This document shows positions 1-7,538 of a stretch of DNA of 64,000 bases, piece by piece. How positions within the stretch are numbered: the stretch's first letter is position 1; each line of letters opens with the position of its first letter. Position numbers and translations under genes: made by a program. The stretch is from Candidatus Calditenuaceae archaeon (GTDB lineage: Archaea > Thermoproteota > Nitrososphaeria_A > Caldarchaeales > Calditenuaceae): the NCBI GenBank assembly GCA_025058175.1, contig JANXED010000001.1, positions 124,001-188,000 on the forward strand, in the 5' to 3' direction. Below the pieces are notes generated by a model. It worked only from the letters and a program-made list of their open reading frames with translations, was not told where the DNA came from and ran no database searches.

Positions 1-748
1 TGGTCGCCCCGAAGCGGACGTCCGTGACCTCAGCCGCGAGGACGCACCTCCCAAGCGCCCTCCACCTCCGCGTCCCATAGGGCTCCCAGTACTCATCGGG
101 CATCGGGACCACCTTCACCGTGAAGTGGATCCCCCTGAACTCCCCAGCAAGCCTCTTCCTCGACTCGAGCTCGATCCAAACCTCGACGGGAAGCGCCGAG
201 TCGGCCCTCTTGGAGGCGACGTCCCTCGCGACCGATTCCCGACCGCTAACGACTAAACCTTTCCTCCTCAGCCCTTCCAGCACCTCCGCTACTTCCGGGA
301 CCTTCCTTGCCGAGAAGGCGACTAGGTCGATGTCCGAGGACTCGTCGTGAAGCCCGAGGAGTATTGAGCCCGTCAGCTTTACGCCGAGCTCGCCGTCGGG
401 GTCGATCAGCCCCATCAGCTCCCTGGCCCTCTCAGCCAGCGTGTCTGAGGCCGCGACCTGACGTCTTTCCACCGGGGCGATGACCCTGTCGACCCTCGAG
501 AGGGGCACCGCGGGGATCATCTGTCCGGCCGAGTCGTCGAGGAGGAGGGCCTCCGGCAGGACCTCCGCGAGCAGCCCGTACGTCTCGTCTAGGCGCGTAG
601 CCCTGACATACCGATCGTGCGCCCACCTCCAAGCAAGGACCGAGACCAGTCTGCCAGTAGGGTGGGCTACGCCCTTGACCGCGAAGTAGTGGCCGCCCAC
701 TGTAACGTAGAACGACTCGACTGGCGCGGGCGGACAGTCCTCGCTCAT
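1..748 (-). CDS. Predicted nucleotidyltransferase, C-terminus cut by window edge
   Basis: The reverse-strand frame opens at ATG 748 and runs off the left edge, giving 249 codons. An N-terminal part of about 115 residues of unknown fold is followed by a polymerase-beta-type nucleotidyltransferase motif: GSILLGL followed by SDIDLVAF (roughly residues 125-145). In this superfamily the Gly-Ser and the two Asp bind nucleotide and metal. The start is supported by an A/T element about 24 nt upstream (768-774), which implies a leaderless transcript. The gene is divergent from the protease gene at 802. The substrate cannot be told. It could be a tRNA- or antibiotic-type transferase or a regulatory nucleotidyltransferase, and the missing C-terminus limits the call. 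Confidence 0.7.
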   Translation of the reverse strand, partial: MSEDCPPAPVESFYVTVGGHYFAVKGVAHPTGRLVSVLAWRWAHDRYVRATRLDETYGLLAEVLPEALLLDDSAGQMIPAVPLSRVDRVIAPVERRQVAASDTLAERARELMGLIDPDGELGVKLTGSILLGLHDESSDIDLVAFSARKVPEVAEVLEGLRRKGLVVSGRESVARDVASKRADSALPVEVWIELESRKRLAGEFRGIHFTVKVVPMPDEYWEPYGTRRWRALGRCVLAAEVTDVRFGAT

Positions 749-767
749 CGCGTAACCAAGCGTCAGC

Positions 768-774
768 TTATTTA
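768..774. promoter_or_regulatory. A/T promoter element between divergent leaderless genes
   Basis: The heptamer TTATTTA (TAAATAA on the other strand) is the only A/T run in the 53-bp gap between the divergent starts at 748 (minus) and 802 (plus). It lies at about the usual archaeal TATA distance from both, 23 nt from one and 31 nt from the other measured from its centre. It may serve as TATA box for both genes. Confidence 0.45.
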
Positions 775-801
775 CCGACCGATCAACCTTAGCGCCGGCG
801 G

Positions 802-2058
802 ATGGCGAGAAGGAGGTCCGTGGAGTTCAGGTTCCCGCTGATCATCATCAGGTCCGAGCGGATGCTGGGCGCCTTCGACAGGCTAGGGAGGACCAGGGCG
901 ATGGGGCCTCTCTCGACCCTCGCGCTACTCGCGATGCCGGCCCTCGCGGGCACCGCGACCTTCTTCCTCCTCATCTCGTTGACCGCGATCCTCACGAGGC
1001 CCGAAGTTCAACAGGCCCAGAGGGAGGCAGGCCCCGCGTCGTTCCTCCTGCTGCCGGGCGTCAACCCGTACCTCCCGGTGATCTACGGGTGGCTGGGCAT
1101 CTTCGTGGCGCTGATGGTCCACGAAGGGGCGCACGGCGTCGTTGCCAGGCGGTACGGTTACACCGTGAGGTCGACGGGCCTGATACTCTTCCTGGGGATC
1201 CCGATAGGCGCGTTCGTCGAGACCGAGGACGTCGAGATGAAGCGCGGCAAGCTAAGGGAGGTCCTGAAGATCCTCTCGGCGGGTCCGACCTCGAACGCGG
1301 TCGTGGCAGTGGCGTCCCTCGTCGCCATGGTCGCGATAGCGGGCTCAGTCACAGTCGCGCTGCCCATCGTCGTCGACTCGGTGATGGAGGGCGGCCCAGC
1401 GAGCGTCGCGGGGCTGCGGCCGAACGACCAGATCGTCTCTGTCAACGGCGTTCGAGTCGACGGTCTCAGGCAACTGGTCGAGGCCTTTGCCACAACGGGC
1501 GTCGGGGGCAGGGTAGAGTTGGGCGTCGTGAGGGAGGGAAAGCCACTGACCTTCAGCCTCACGCTGATCGACCTCGGGGGAGGGCGGCCGGGGATCGGCG
1601 TCGTGATAAGGGACGCGGACTTCCACCTCCTCGCAGCCCAGATACTCGAGAGGTACAGGTCGATCACGGGCTCCAACCCACTCGCCTTCTTCGCGCCGCC
1701 GACGTTCAACGTGATCGCCTACCCGTTCTCCGAGAGCGAGGTTTGTCTCGTCGAGAACTCTGTGGAGAGGTGCAGGACAATAAGCTCCCTCTTCACCCAC
1801 CCCGTCTTGGGAAGCGGCTTCGCGGCGTTGAGCAACGCGCTCTACTGGATGTGGTTCGTCAACATCAACGTCGCGATCTTCAACGCCCTCCCGATATACC
1901 CGCTCGACGGAGGTCAGGCCATGAGGAAGCTGCTCTCGACGCTTTTCAGGTCCGGGGAGAGGTCGGGGCTCGTGGTGACGATTACGACCGCGGTCTCGCT
2001 CTTCTTCCTCTCGATGCTCCTCTCGATCATCATCCTGCCATACGTACTGACGGGATAA
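802..2058 (+). CDS. Site-2-type membrane metalloprotease with PDZ domain (M50)
   Basis: An intramembrane zinc protease of the S2P/RseP family, which cleaves transmembrane segments of membrane-anchored proteins. The zinc motif HEGAH is at residues 107-111 inside a hydrophobic segment. The second conserved motif NALPIYPLDGG is at 361-371 and supplies the third ligand (Asp). A PDZ-like domain lies between them at about 185-262 (MEGGPASVAGL, NDQIVSVNG). There are membrane segments at about 38-65, 95-112, 160-192, 340-365 and near the C-terminus. The length (418 aa) is normal for archaeal members. It starts at ATG 802 and ends 7 bp before the next gene, which has a GGAGG-like ribosome site, so the two are probably cotranscribed. 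The target is unknown. Confidence 0.9.
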   Translation: MARRRSVEFRFPLIIIRSERMLGAFDRLGRTRAMGPLSTLALLAMPALAGTATFFLLISLTAILTRPEVQQAQREAGPASFLLLPGVNPYLPVIYGWLGIFVALMVHEGAHGVVARRYGYTVRSTGLILFLGIPIGAFVETEDVEMKRGKLREVLKILSAGPTSNAVVAVASLVAMVAIAGSVTVALPIVVDSVMEGGPASVAGLRPNDQIVSVNGVRVDGLRQLVEAFATTGVGGRVELGVVREGKPLTFSLTLIDLGGGRPGIGVVIRDADFHLLAAQILERYRSITGSNPLAFFAPPTFNVIAYPFSESEVCLVENSVERCRTISSLFTHPVLGSGFAALSNALYWMWFVNINVAIFNALPIYPLDGGQAMRKLLSTLFRSGERSGLVVTITTAVSLFFLSMLLSIIILPYVLTG

Positions 2059-2065
2059 GGAGGAG

Positions 2066-2803
2066 ATGGGAAAGGTCGTTGTCAGGACCCCGAGGCTCAG
2101 GGGAGCCCTTGAGGCCGCAGATCTGTGCATGTTGATGGAGCACTCGGTCCTCCTACTCGAGGTCACGGAGGAGGCACAAGCCGCACTGACCGCCTACCTG
2201 CGTTCCGGTGACGAGTCGGTCCTAGAGGAGGTGAGCGAGACGGCGAAGCTGACCATCAGGTCTCAGCTCGAGTTCCTCAGGGCGCTCAGGAGGCTCGGGT
2301 ATCGCGGCGAGGTAATCGGGGTCATGCCCGACGAGGCCGCTGAAGCCGACTACGAGCTAGGAGTCGAGGCGGTGAGGCTCACGCTCAGGTACAAGTTGAC
2401 TGGAAAGGTGGACGTCGAGGAGTGGCTCGGCCTCATCGACAGGTACGCGACGGCATCAGAGGTGATCACGCACAGAAGGGTCCTCGATGAACTCGCGGAG
2501 GGCTGGAGGGGTTGGCTTCTCGTCACGTCGCCCTCGTCGTACTTCGACCTCGTAAGAAGTGTCGCGTTCGAGGAGGTGAGATATGCGGGTTTCCCAGCCG
2601 CCCACGCACCGTTGGTTCAGATCCTCAGGTTGCGTAAGCTCGGAAGGCTTACACCGAGGGACCTCAGGAGGCTCGTCTCGGAGCAGGCGGAGTTCGCGGA
2701 GGTCGTCATGGCTTCGCGGAGCGTCGAGGAGGCCCACGAGCGCTGGACGGTCAGGAAGCTCGGGAGCTGGGCTCAAAGCGATAAGAGGCTCCTCACCCGT
2801 TGA
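2066..2803 (+). CDS. Unrecognised conserved-looking protein
   Basis: I do not recognise this 245-residue protein. It looks soluble and mostly helical, rich in Leu, Glu and Arg, with no Cys pairs or nucleotide-binding loop. A segment around residues 55-80 (SETAKLTIRSQLEFLRALRR) and the C-terminal half are amphipathic. It begins 7 bp after the protease stop with GGAGGAG just before ATG 2066, so it is probably made from the same mRNA and could be functionally linked to the protease. Its 3' end overlaps the convergent ABC ATPase gene by 11 bp. Codon use matches its neighbours, which supports a real gene. Confidence 0.7.
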   Translation: MGKVVVRTPRLRGALEAADLCMLMEHSVLLLEVTEEAQAALTAYLRSGDESVLEEVSETAKLTIRSQLEFLRALRRLGYRGEVIGVMPDEAAEADYELGVEAVRLTLRYKLTGKVDVEEWLGLIDRYATASEVITHRRVLDELAEGWRGWLLVTSPSSYFDLVRSVAFEEVRYAGFPAAHAPLVQILRLRKLGRLTPRDLRRLVSEQAEFAEVVMASRSVEEAHERWTVRKLGSWAQSDKRLLTR

Positions 2804-3536
2804 CCTTCCACGAGTGTCCGACGGTGTAGACGTGGAAGCCGTAGACGTTGCAGAGCTCCTCCGAGGAGACCAACTCCTCCAGCGACCCTGAGTAGAACCT
2901 GTCCCTGTTGACGCAGAGGACCCTCGCGCCCCTGTACCCTATCACTGAGACGTCGTGGGTCACCATCAGTATCGTCATCCCAAGCTCAGTATTCAGCCTC
3001 CAGACCAGCTCCATCACTCTCGAGATCCCGGTGGGGTCGACGTAGGTAGTCGGCTCGTCGAGCAGGAGGAGCTCGGGGCCGTTCACGAGCGCTGCCGCTA
3101 TGACCACTCTCTGGAACTCGCCCCCGGAGAGGCTGAAGAGCGGCTTCCCCAGCAGCCGGGCCGGGTCCTCGAACCCCACGAGCATCAGAACCTCTTCCTT
3201 CCCCATTGGCCTCCCCCTTCCCGTCGAGACCGCGCTGAGCAGCTCGCCGACGCTGATCGGCATCCTGGATAGAGCGCTTGGCGCGTTCTGGGGTACGTAC
3301 CCTACTCGCCACCACTCCCGGAACTCGCCGACGTCCTTCCCGAATACCCTCACGCGCCCCCTCGAGGGCTTCACGGCGCCGATGATGGCCCTTAAGATCG
3401 TCGTCTTCCCGCCGCCGTTCGGCCCGAGGAGGTATGCGACCTCGCCCCCTCGGACCTCGAAGCTCACGTTCTCTACCGCGTACGCCCCCTTAGTGTAGGA
3501 GACTGCAAGGTCCTTTACCTCGATCACCGCGCTCAA
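2793..3536 (-). CDS. Zn/Mn-type ABC transporter ATP-binding protein
   Basis: The ATPase of a metal-uptake ABC transporter (ZnuC/MntB-like), 247 aa. Walker A is GPNGGGKTT (about residues 38-46), the signature LSGGEFQRV is at about 137-145, and Walker B LLLLDEPTT with the His switch (VTHD) follows. Start ATG 3536 overlaps the binding-protein stop as ATGA, so the two are translationally coupled. The association with a ZnuA-like binding protein and a DtxR-type regulator identifies the substrate class as a transition metal. No permease gene follows. The next gene is convergent. Confidence 0.88.
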   Translation of the reverse strand: MSAVIEVKDLAVSYTKGAYAVENVSFEVRGGEVAYLLGPNGGGKTTILRAIIGAVKPSRGRVRVFGKDVGEFREWWRVGYVPQNAPSALSRMPISVGELLSAVSTGRGRPMGKEEVLMLVGFEDPARLLGKPLFSLSGGEFQRVVIAAALVNGPELLLLDEPTTYVDPTGISRVMELVWRLNTELGMTILMVTHDVSVIGYRGARVLCVNRDRFYSGSLEELVSSEELCNVYGFHVYTVGHSWKVNG

Positions 3537-4486
3537 GACCCAAAGCCCTTGAGCAGCGCCTCGAGGTTCTCCTCCATCACGTGGAGGTACCCGTGACCGT
3601 TCAGCGCGTCCTCCAGGGTCAACCCCTCCATCGTGTCGAGGAACATTATCTCAAGGCCCAGCTCCTCTGCGAACTCCTCGACAAGTTCGGAGGCGTGGGC
3701 GTGGTGGTCGTGGGCGTGGTGGGTGTGGTGGTCCCGCGAAGTCGGCTCTGCGTAGATCACCTTAACGCCGTGCTTCTTTATCTCCTCCTTCAGTTCCAAT
3801 AGGTGCTTAGCCGTAGGCTCCTCTTCCTCCACGCCCTTGAGGGCGAGGTTCTTCAGCCCGAACTCCTCCGCCAGGTACCTGAACGCGAGGTGCTCGGTCA
3901 CGAAGGGCTTGCCCCTGTGCTTCTCCAGCTTCGGGGCGAACTCGTTGTACAGCCCCATCACTTGCTTCTTTAGCGCCTCCGCCCTCGACCTGACGCGATC
4001 GGAGAGGTCGGGGAACGCCTTCACGAGCTCCGACGCGATCACCTCGACCATCGACGCGTAGTTCCGCAGGGAGAGCCAGACGTGCGGATCGGGGACACCG
4101 TCCGTCCTGATCACCTTGATCGAGGGATGTGCTGCTACCTCGATGACCCTCGCCCCGGAGCCCGCGGACCTAACGAGGTCGACGACCCATCCGTCGAGCG
4201 TTTTGATGACGTGGAACACCAGCACAGCGCGCTTGACCCTCTCGACCTCCTTCGGGGTCGGCTCCCAGTCGTGAACTTCGGCTCCCGGAGGTACAACGAC
4301 CTGAACCCTGACGGCACCGTCGGTCAGCCTGTGGACGATCTCGCCCAACAGCCCGATCGAGACCGCGACCTCCCTCTCCCCAGAGGACTCGGGCTGCCTC
4401 ATGACTGCCGTTAAGGTCAGGGAGACGGAGATCGCCGCGACCGCAGCCACGACCGCGGTCAGCAGGAGGACCCTCCGGGCGTTCAA
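3533..4486 (-). CDS. Metal-binding lipoprotein-like substrate-binding protein (ZnuA/PsaA family)
   Basis: Extracytoplasmic binding protein of the cluster 9 (zinc/manganese) family. The start chosen is TTG 4486, which overlaps the regulator stop as TTGA and removes a non-conserved upstream extension of 26 residues. It gives 317 aa beginning with a hydrophobic anchor (ARRVLLLTAVVAAVAAISVS). Family ligand motifs are VHDWEPT, DPHVWLS, TEHLAFRYLAEEFG and YAEPT. A histidine stretch, DHHTHHAHDHHAHA (8 His in 14 residues), is inserted directly after the YAEPTSR ligand loop. ZnuA proteins usually carry their His-rich loop earlier, so the position is unusual. It is cotranscribed with the DtxR-type regulator upstream and the ATPase downstream. 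Zinc is the likeliest metal, with manganese the alternative. Confidence 0.85.
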   Translation of the reverse strand: MNARRVLLLTAVVAAVAAISVSLTLTAVMRQPESSGEREVAVSIGLLGEIVHRLTDGAVRVQVVVPPGAEVHDWEPTPKEVERVKRAVLVFHVIKTLDGWVVDLVRSAGSGARVIEVAAHPSIKVIRTDGVPDPHVWLSLRNYASMVEVIASELVKAFPDLSDRVRSRAEALKKQVMGLYNEFAPKLEKHRGKPFVTEHLAFRYLAEEFGLKNLALKGVEEEEPTAKHLLELKEEIKKHGVKVIYAEPTSRDHHTHHAHDHHAHASELVEEFAEELGLEIMFLDTMEGLTLEDALNGHGYLHVMEENLEALLKGFGS

Positions 4487-4926
4487 GGTCCGCCACCCCT
4501 GCAGAATCCGTGGTGAATGGGCCGGCCGTGGACGCAGATGTTGGGCCAGGAGAGCGCCCTGCACATCCTAGCGATCAAGACGTCGCTCACGACCGCATCG
4601 ATCTTCGCGGCCTCTGCGCACGCGTCGTCCTCGCTCAGACCGAGGACCGAGACGAAGTAGGTCTCTAAGACCCTGTGGTTGTGGGACATCCTCATCGCCA
4701 CTTCCCAACCCTTCTGGCTAAGGGCGTACCTCCCCCAGCTCCTCCTCTCGACGAGCTTCCTCGACTCTAATTGCCTCAGGGCCTCCGAGACGCTGGCCGG
4801 CGTGACGCCTAGCGCTTTGGCTAGCTCCCCCGTCGTGACCTCCCTGCCCTGCTCGGCGAAGCCGTAAATCGTCGCGAGGTACCTGTCCTGTGCCGATGTG
4901 AGGGTCTTTGATTTAGGCATCGGCAA
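4483..4926 (-). CDS. DtxR/MntR-family metal-dependent repressor
   Basis: A 147-aa metalloregulator. The N-terminal winged helix (about residues 8-70) has the family pattern ELAKALGVTPASVSEALRQLE, with recognition helix TPASVSEALRQL. The dimerisation/metal domain follows, with SHNHRVLETYF, DDACAEAAKID, and the C-terminal CVHGRPI. It probably represses its own operon (regulator, binding protein, ATPase) when metal is sufficient. A candidate operator, TTAGG-N5-CCTAA, lies at 4930-4944 between the TATA-like box and ATG 4926. The mRNA appears leaderless, so bound repressor would sit over the start site. The C-terminal SH3-like domain of long DtxR members is absent, as in MntR. Confidence 0.88.
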   Translation of the reverse strand: MPMPKSKTLTSAQDRYLATIYGFAEQGREVTTGELAKALGVTPASVSEALRQLESRKLVERRSWGRYALSQKGWEVAMRMSHNHRVLETYFVSVLGLSEDDACAEAAKIDAVVSDVLIARMCRALSWPNICVHGRPIHHGFCRGGGP

Positions 4927-4929
4927 AAG

Positions 4930-4944
4930 TTAGGATTGACCTAA
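4930..4944 (-). promoter_or_regulatory. Candidate DtxR-type operator
   Basis: A perfect inverted repeat, TTAGG ATTGA CCTAA, whose half sites equal the outer half sites of the known DtxR consensus (TTAGG...CCTAA). It sits between the TATA-like TTAAAATT (4944-4951 on the minus strand) and the regulator start at 4926. The spacer is 5 bp rather than the 9 bp of corynebacterial sites, so the exact binding mode is uncertain. Confidence 0.65.
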
Positions 4945-5027
4945 ATTTTAACCTGCCGTCGCGGTCAGGTCCTATTTCTCGAGAGGGTCGACAACGTATA
5001 TCACTCGGGACCGAACGCTCACCGTTG

Positions 5028-5519
5028 ATGGGGGCCCAGCTTCCTCCTGAGGTCGAGGAGGTCTTAGAGAACGCCCTCGTCGCGCTGCTGACGACGATCG
5101 ACGAGAGGTCTGAGCCTGTCACGCATCCGATGCTCCCGCTCTACGAGAGGGGCTCCGGGAAGATTTACTTCACGTCCAGCGTGCTGTTCAGCAGGAAGCT
5201 CGAGTACATCAAGAGCAACCCCAAGGTCTCCGTCCACTTCTCGGTGGAAGAGTTCATGCGGACGGGGAAGGTGAAGGCGGTAACGGTGAAGGGCAGGGCG
5301 GCGATAGACGACTCGAACCTGAGCGAGGGATGGATGAGGTTGTTGCCGCTCTGGAGGAGGAAGGAGCCTTACATCGACGCCTACCTCAAACAGAGGTTCG
5401 CCTTCCCGCTCTTCTGGGAGAGGGCGGTGATCGAGGTGGTACCGGAAGAGGTCGTCGTCTGGAGGGGCGACCCGATGTCCACGAGGCCCGAGGTCATCAA
5501 GGTCGGAGGTGGGTCCTGA
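5028..5519 (+). CDS. Pyridoxamine 5'-phosphate oxidase-like split-barrel flavoprotein
   Basis: A small (163 aa) member of the FMN-binding split-barrel superfamily. The pattern is typical: LVALLTTIDE at the first strand, then KIYFTSSVLFSRKLEYIKSN and PKVSVHF, and KAVTVKGRAAI further on. Members bind FMN, F420 or heme and reduce or oxidise small molecules. The start could be TTG 5025 or ATG 5028. The TATA-like TATAT at 4997-5001 fits either as a leaderless start. The stop is followed at once by the GTG start of the UbiA fusion, itself carrying a split-barrel-like N-terminus, so both may act in quinone chemistry. Substrate and cofactor are not determined. Confidence 0.75.
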   Translation: MGAQLPPEVEEVLENALVALLTTIDERSEPVTHPMLPLYERGSGKIYFTSSVLFSRKLEYIKSNPKVSVHFSVEEFMRTGKVKAVTVKGRAAIDDSNLSEGWMRLLPLWRRKEPYIDAYLKQRFAFPLFWERAVIEVVPEEVVVWRGDPMSTRPEVIKVGGGS

Positions 5520-6845
5520 GTGATCAGCGCTAATGTCCTGCAGGAGTTCGAGCAGGTCTCGGTCTCGTTCGTTGACGAAGACGGGTATCCGGTAACGGTC
5601 CCTGCGAAGGTGAGGATAGAGGACGGACGCGTCACGGTGGAGCTGCCCGAGGGATTCAAGGGGCTTACCTTCGCCGGTAGGAAGGTCAACGTAACCTTCA
5701 ACCACATCACTCCGATCCCGGGAGGAGGTTACACCGACCGCAGGTACCTCATGATAAGGGGGACTGCCCGTCCGGCTCCCGAAGGCATTGAAGTCGATGT
5801 CGAGAAGAGCTACAGGTGGGACGAGAAGGAGGTCCCGTTCCCTGAGTACGTGGAAGTCTCGTCAGTCAGGGCGCGAAGATACCTCGAGAGGCTCGGGCTG
5901 AGGCTCGGCCTCGACTTCAAGCCCCGCATCGGCGCCTTCTGGGCCTTCTTCAGGGTCGTCAGGCTGCCGTTTCTAATAGCGACCGCCGTACCGACCGCGA
6001 TCGGGGCATCGGTCGCGTACTACAACGGGTTCTTCGACCCTCTGTTACTCCTGTTGACCTTCGTCGGGCTCGCGTTCATCCACCTGGGACTGAACGTCGC
6101 GAACGATTATTTCGACACGAAGCTCGGGGCAGACCCAGCCAACAGGAGGCCAACACCGTTCAGCGGTGGATCGAGGGCTATAATCTACGGTCTCATCTCG
6201 GAGTCCGAGTCGAGGACGCTCTTCGCCTCGTTCTTCGCCGCCGGATCAGCTATCGGAATGTACCTCGCAATCACCAGAGGTCCATTGGTCATATTGGGGT
6301 TGATGGCGCTCGGCCTCTTCCTGGCTTATTTCTACACCGCGCCACCGATCAAGCTTGCGTATAGGGGAATGGGGGAGCTGGCGGTCGGAACTGGGTTCGG
6401 GCCGGTGATCGTGTTGGGCGCGTACTTCGTCCAGACACAGAAGCTGACCCTTGACGCTCTCCTCGCATCGATACCGATAGGAATACTGATCATGTTGATC
6501 CTGTATGTCAACGAGATACCCGACGCACCATTCGACAAGGTCGCCGGTAAAATGCACCTCGTCACGAGGATCTCGAAGGAAAATGCGCTGAGGCTCCTCG
6601 CGGTCTTCTACGCGGCCGCCTACGCCTCCACCGCCCTTATCCCTGTCCTTAGGCTCGGCCCGCCGACGGTCCTGATCGCGCTCGTCACGATCCCGACCGC
6701 GGTGAGGGTTTACAGGATGGTTTCAGGGACTTTTGGGATCCAGTACGCGATGATCCCGGCGATGGCCTTGAACATACGCAACGTCGCAACTACAGGTTCG
6801 CTACTGGCGGCGGGCTATGTGATCGGAGCGATATTAGGCCTCTAA
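5520..6845 (+). CDS. UbiA-type prenyltransferase (MenA-like) with N-terminal split-barrel-like domain
   Basis: A 441-residue fusion. Residues 1 to about 110 look like a flavin-type split beta-barrel (VSFVDEDGYPVTVPAKV, then VTFNHITPIPGGGYTDRRYL). Residues about 140-441 form a polytopic UbiA prenyltransferase with NVANDYFD (193-199, preceded by Asn192) and a second Asp-rich loop NEIPDAPFDKVAGK. The second loop resembles MenA more than CtaB. UbiA enzymes attach a polyprenyl chain to an aromatic acceptor using Mg-diphosphate chemistry in the membrane. A role in making a naphthoquinone- or thiophene-type respiratory quinone is inferred, and fits the oxidase at 29539-32509. Start GTG 5520 abuts the stop of the upstream split-barrel gene, so the pair form an operon. 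Confidence 0.82.
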   Translation: MISANVLQEFEQVSVSFVDEDGYPVTVPAKVRIEDGRVTVELPEGFKGLTFAGRKVNVTFNHITPIPGGGYTDRRYLMIRGTARPAPEGIEVDVEKSYRWDEKEVPFPEYVEVSSVRARRYLERLGLRLGLDFKPRIGAFWAFFRVVRLPFLIATAVPTAIGASVAYYNGFFDPLLLLLTFVGLAFIHLGLNVANDYFDTKLGADPANRRPTPFSGGSRAIIYGLISESESRTLFASFFAAGSAIGMYLAITRGPLVILGLMALGLFLAYFYTAPPIKLAYRGMGELAVGTGFGPVIVLGAYFVQTQKLTLDALLASIPIGILIMLILYVNEIPDAPFDKVAGKMHLVTRISKENALRLLAVFYAAAYASTALIPVLRLGPPTVLIALVTIPTAVRVYRMVSGTFGIQYAMIPAMALNIRNVATTGSLLAAGYVIGAILGL

Positions 6846-6934
6846 CCCGTATAATCCTCTCTCGTTGATGGAGTCCGTATACGAATCTAACCTCCAGAAG
6901 TCCGAGAAGTCCGAGCACTTGATGTACTCGCAAT

Positions 6935-7363
6935 TCAACGCTTCGGCTTCTTCACCTTCCCGATGACGAGCAGCTTGAGCGGTACGCCGTTGACCATGAA
7001 GACTTCATACCTCACTCCGGGCAGATCTCCGTAGGACTTGCCGAGCGTTCCGCCGATACCCTGCACGAGGACCTCGTCGTGCTCGTCGATGACGTTCAGG
7101 GAACCGTCTCCGGGGCAGAAGGCGGTGATCACCTTACCGTTCTTGATCAGCTGGACCCTGACGCACTTCCTGACCGCGCTGTTGGGCTGCCTGGACTCAA
7201 TCCCCTTCTTCTCGAGGACGATCCCCCTAGCCATCGGCGCGCCCTCGAGCGGGTCGTACTTCTCCTTCAGCCGCATCATCTTGTTCCTGTAGGGCCGATA
7301 GCTCCACCTGAACCTCTGCCTCGTCCTGATCAGCGACCTCGCCGCGAACTCCCCGTTGCCCAT
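6935..7363 (-). CDS. rps12: 30S ribosomal protein uS12
   Basis: A 142-residue decoding-centre protein of the small ribosomal subunit. The archaeal/eukaryotic form is recognised by [20 protein letters not shown], then the universally conserved [19 protein letters not shown] (the decoding loop) and EVLVQGIGG. It starts at ATG 7363. A TATA-like TTAAAA lies about 30 nt upstream (7390-7398). In many archaea uS12 sits with uS7, EF-1-alpha or NusA genes. Here it is alone, flanked by the UbiA fusion and an Nramp-like transporter. Confidence 0.97.
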   Translation of the reverse strand: MGNGEFAARSLIRTRQRFRWSYRPYRNKMMRLKEKYDPLEGAPMARGIVLEKKGIESRQPNSAVRKCVRVQLIKNGKVITAFCPGDGSLNVIDEHDEVLVQGIGGTLGKSYGDLPGVRYEVFMVNGVPLKLLVIGKVKKPKR

Positions 7364-7510
7364 GATCTAGACATTTGGAGGTCCGGCCAGTTTTAACTGT
7401 TGTGAGCTCGATGAGCGCCTCGCGATCTCTGGTGCATGCTATAAGCTGTGGCGACTCCGACGCGGGGGATCCCGAGCGGTCCAATAGTTTAACTGCACGC
7501 TTCATCATTA

Positions 7511-7528
7511 TATTGAGGTTACTCAATA
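7511..7528 (+). promoter_or_regulatory. 18-bp inverted repeat overlapping the Nramp-like gene promoter
   Basis: TATTGAG GTTA CTCAATA is a perfect repeat with 7-bp arms. It overlaps the 3' end of the TATA-like ATTATATT (7506-7514) and ends 10 bp before ATG 7539. A protein bound here would block TBP/TFB or the start site. The arms differ from the TTAGG/CCTAA site at 4930, so a different regulator is likely. Confidence 0.6.
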
Positions 7529-7538
7529 CTGCGGCGCG

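Noticed and set aside
1089-2166. Long open frames on both strands across the site-2 protease gene
   Set aside because: Their translations are Arg/Pro/Gly/Asp-rich with no motifs, typical shadows of GC-rich coding DNA; the S2P frame has all family motifs.
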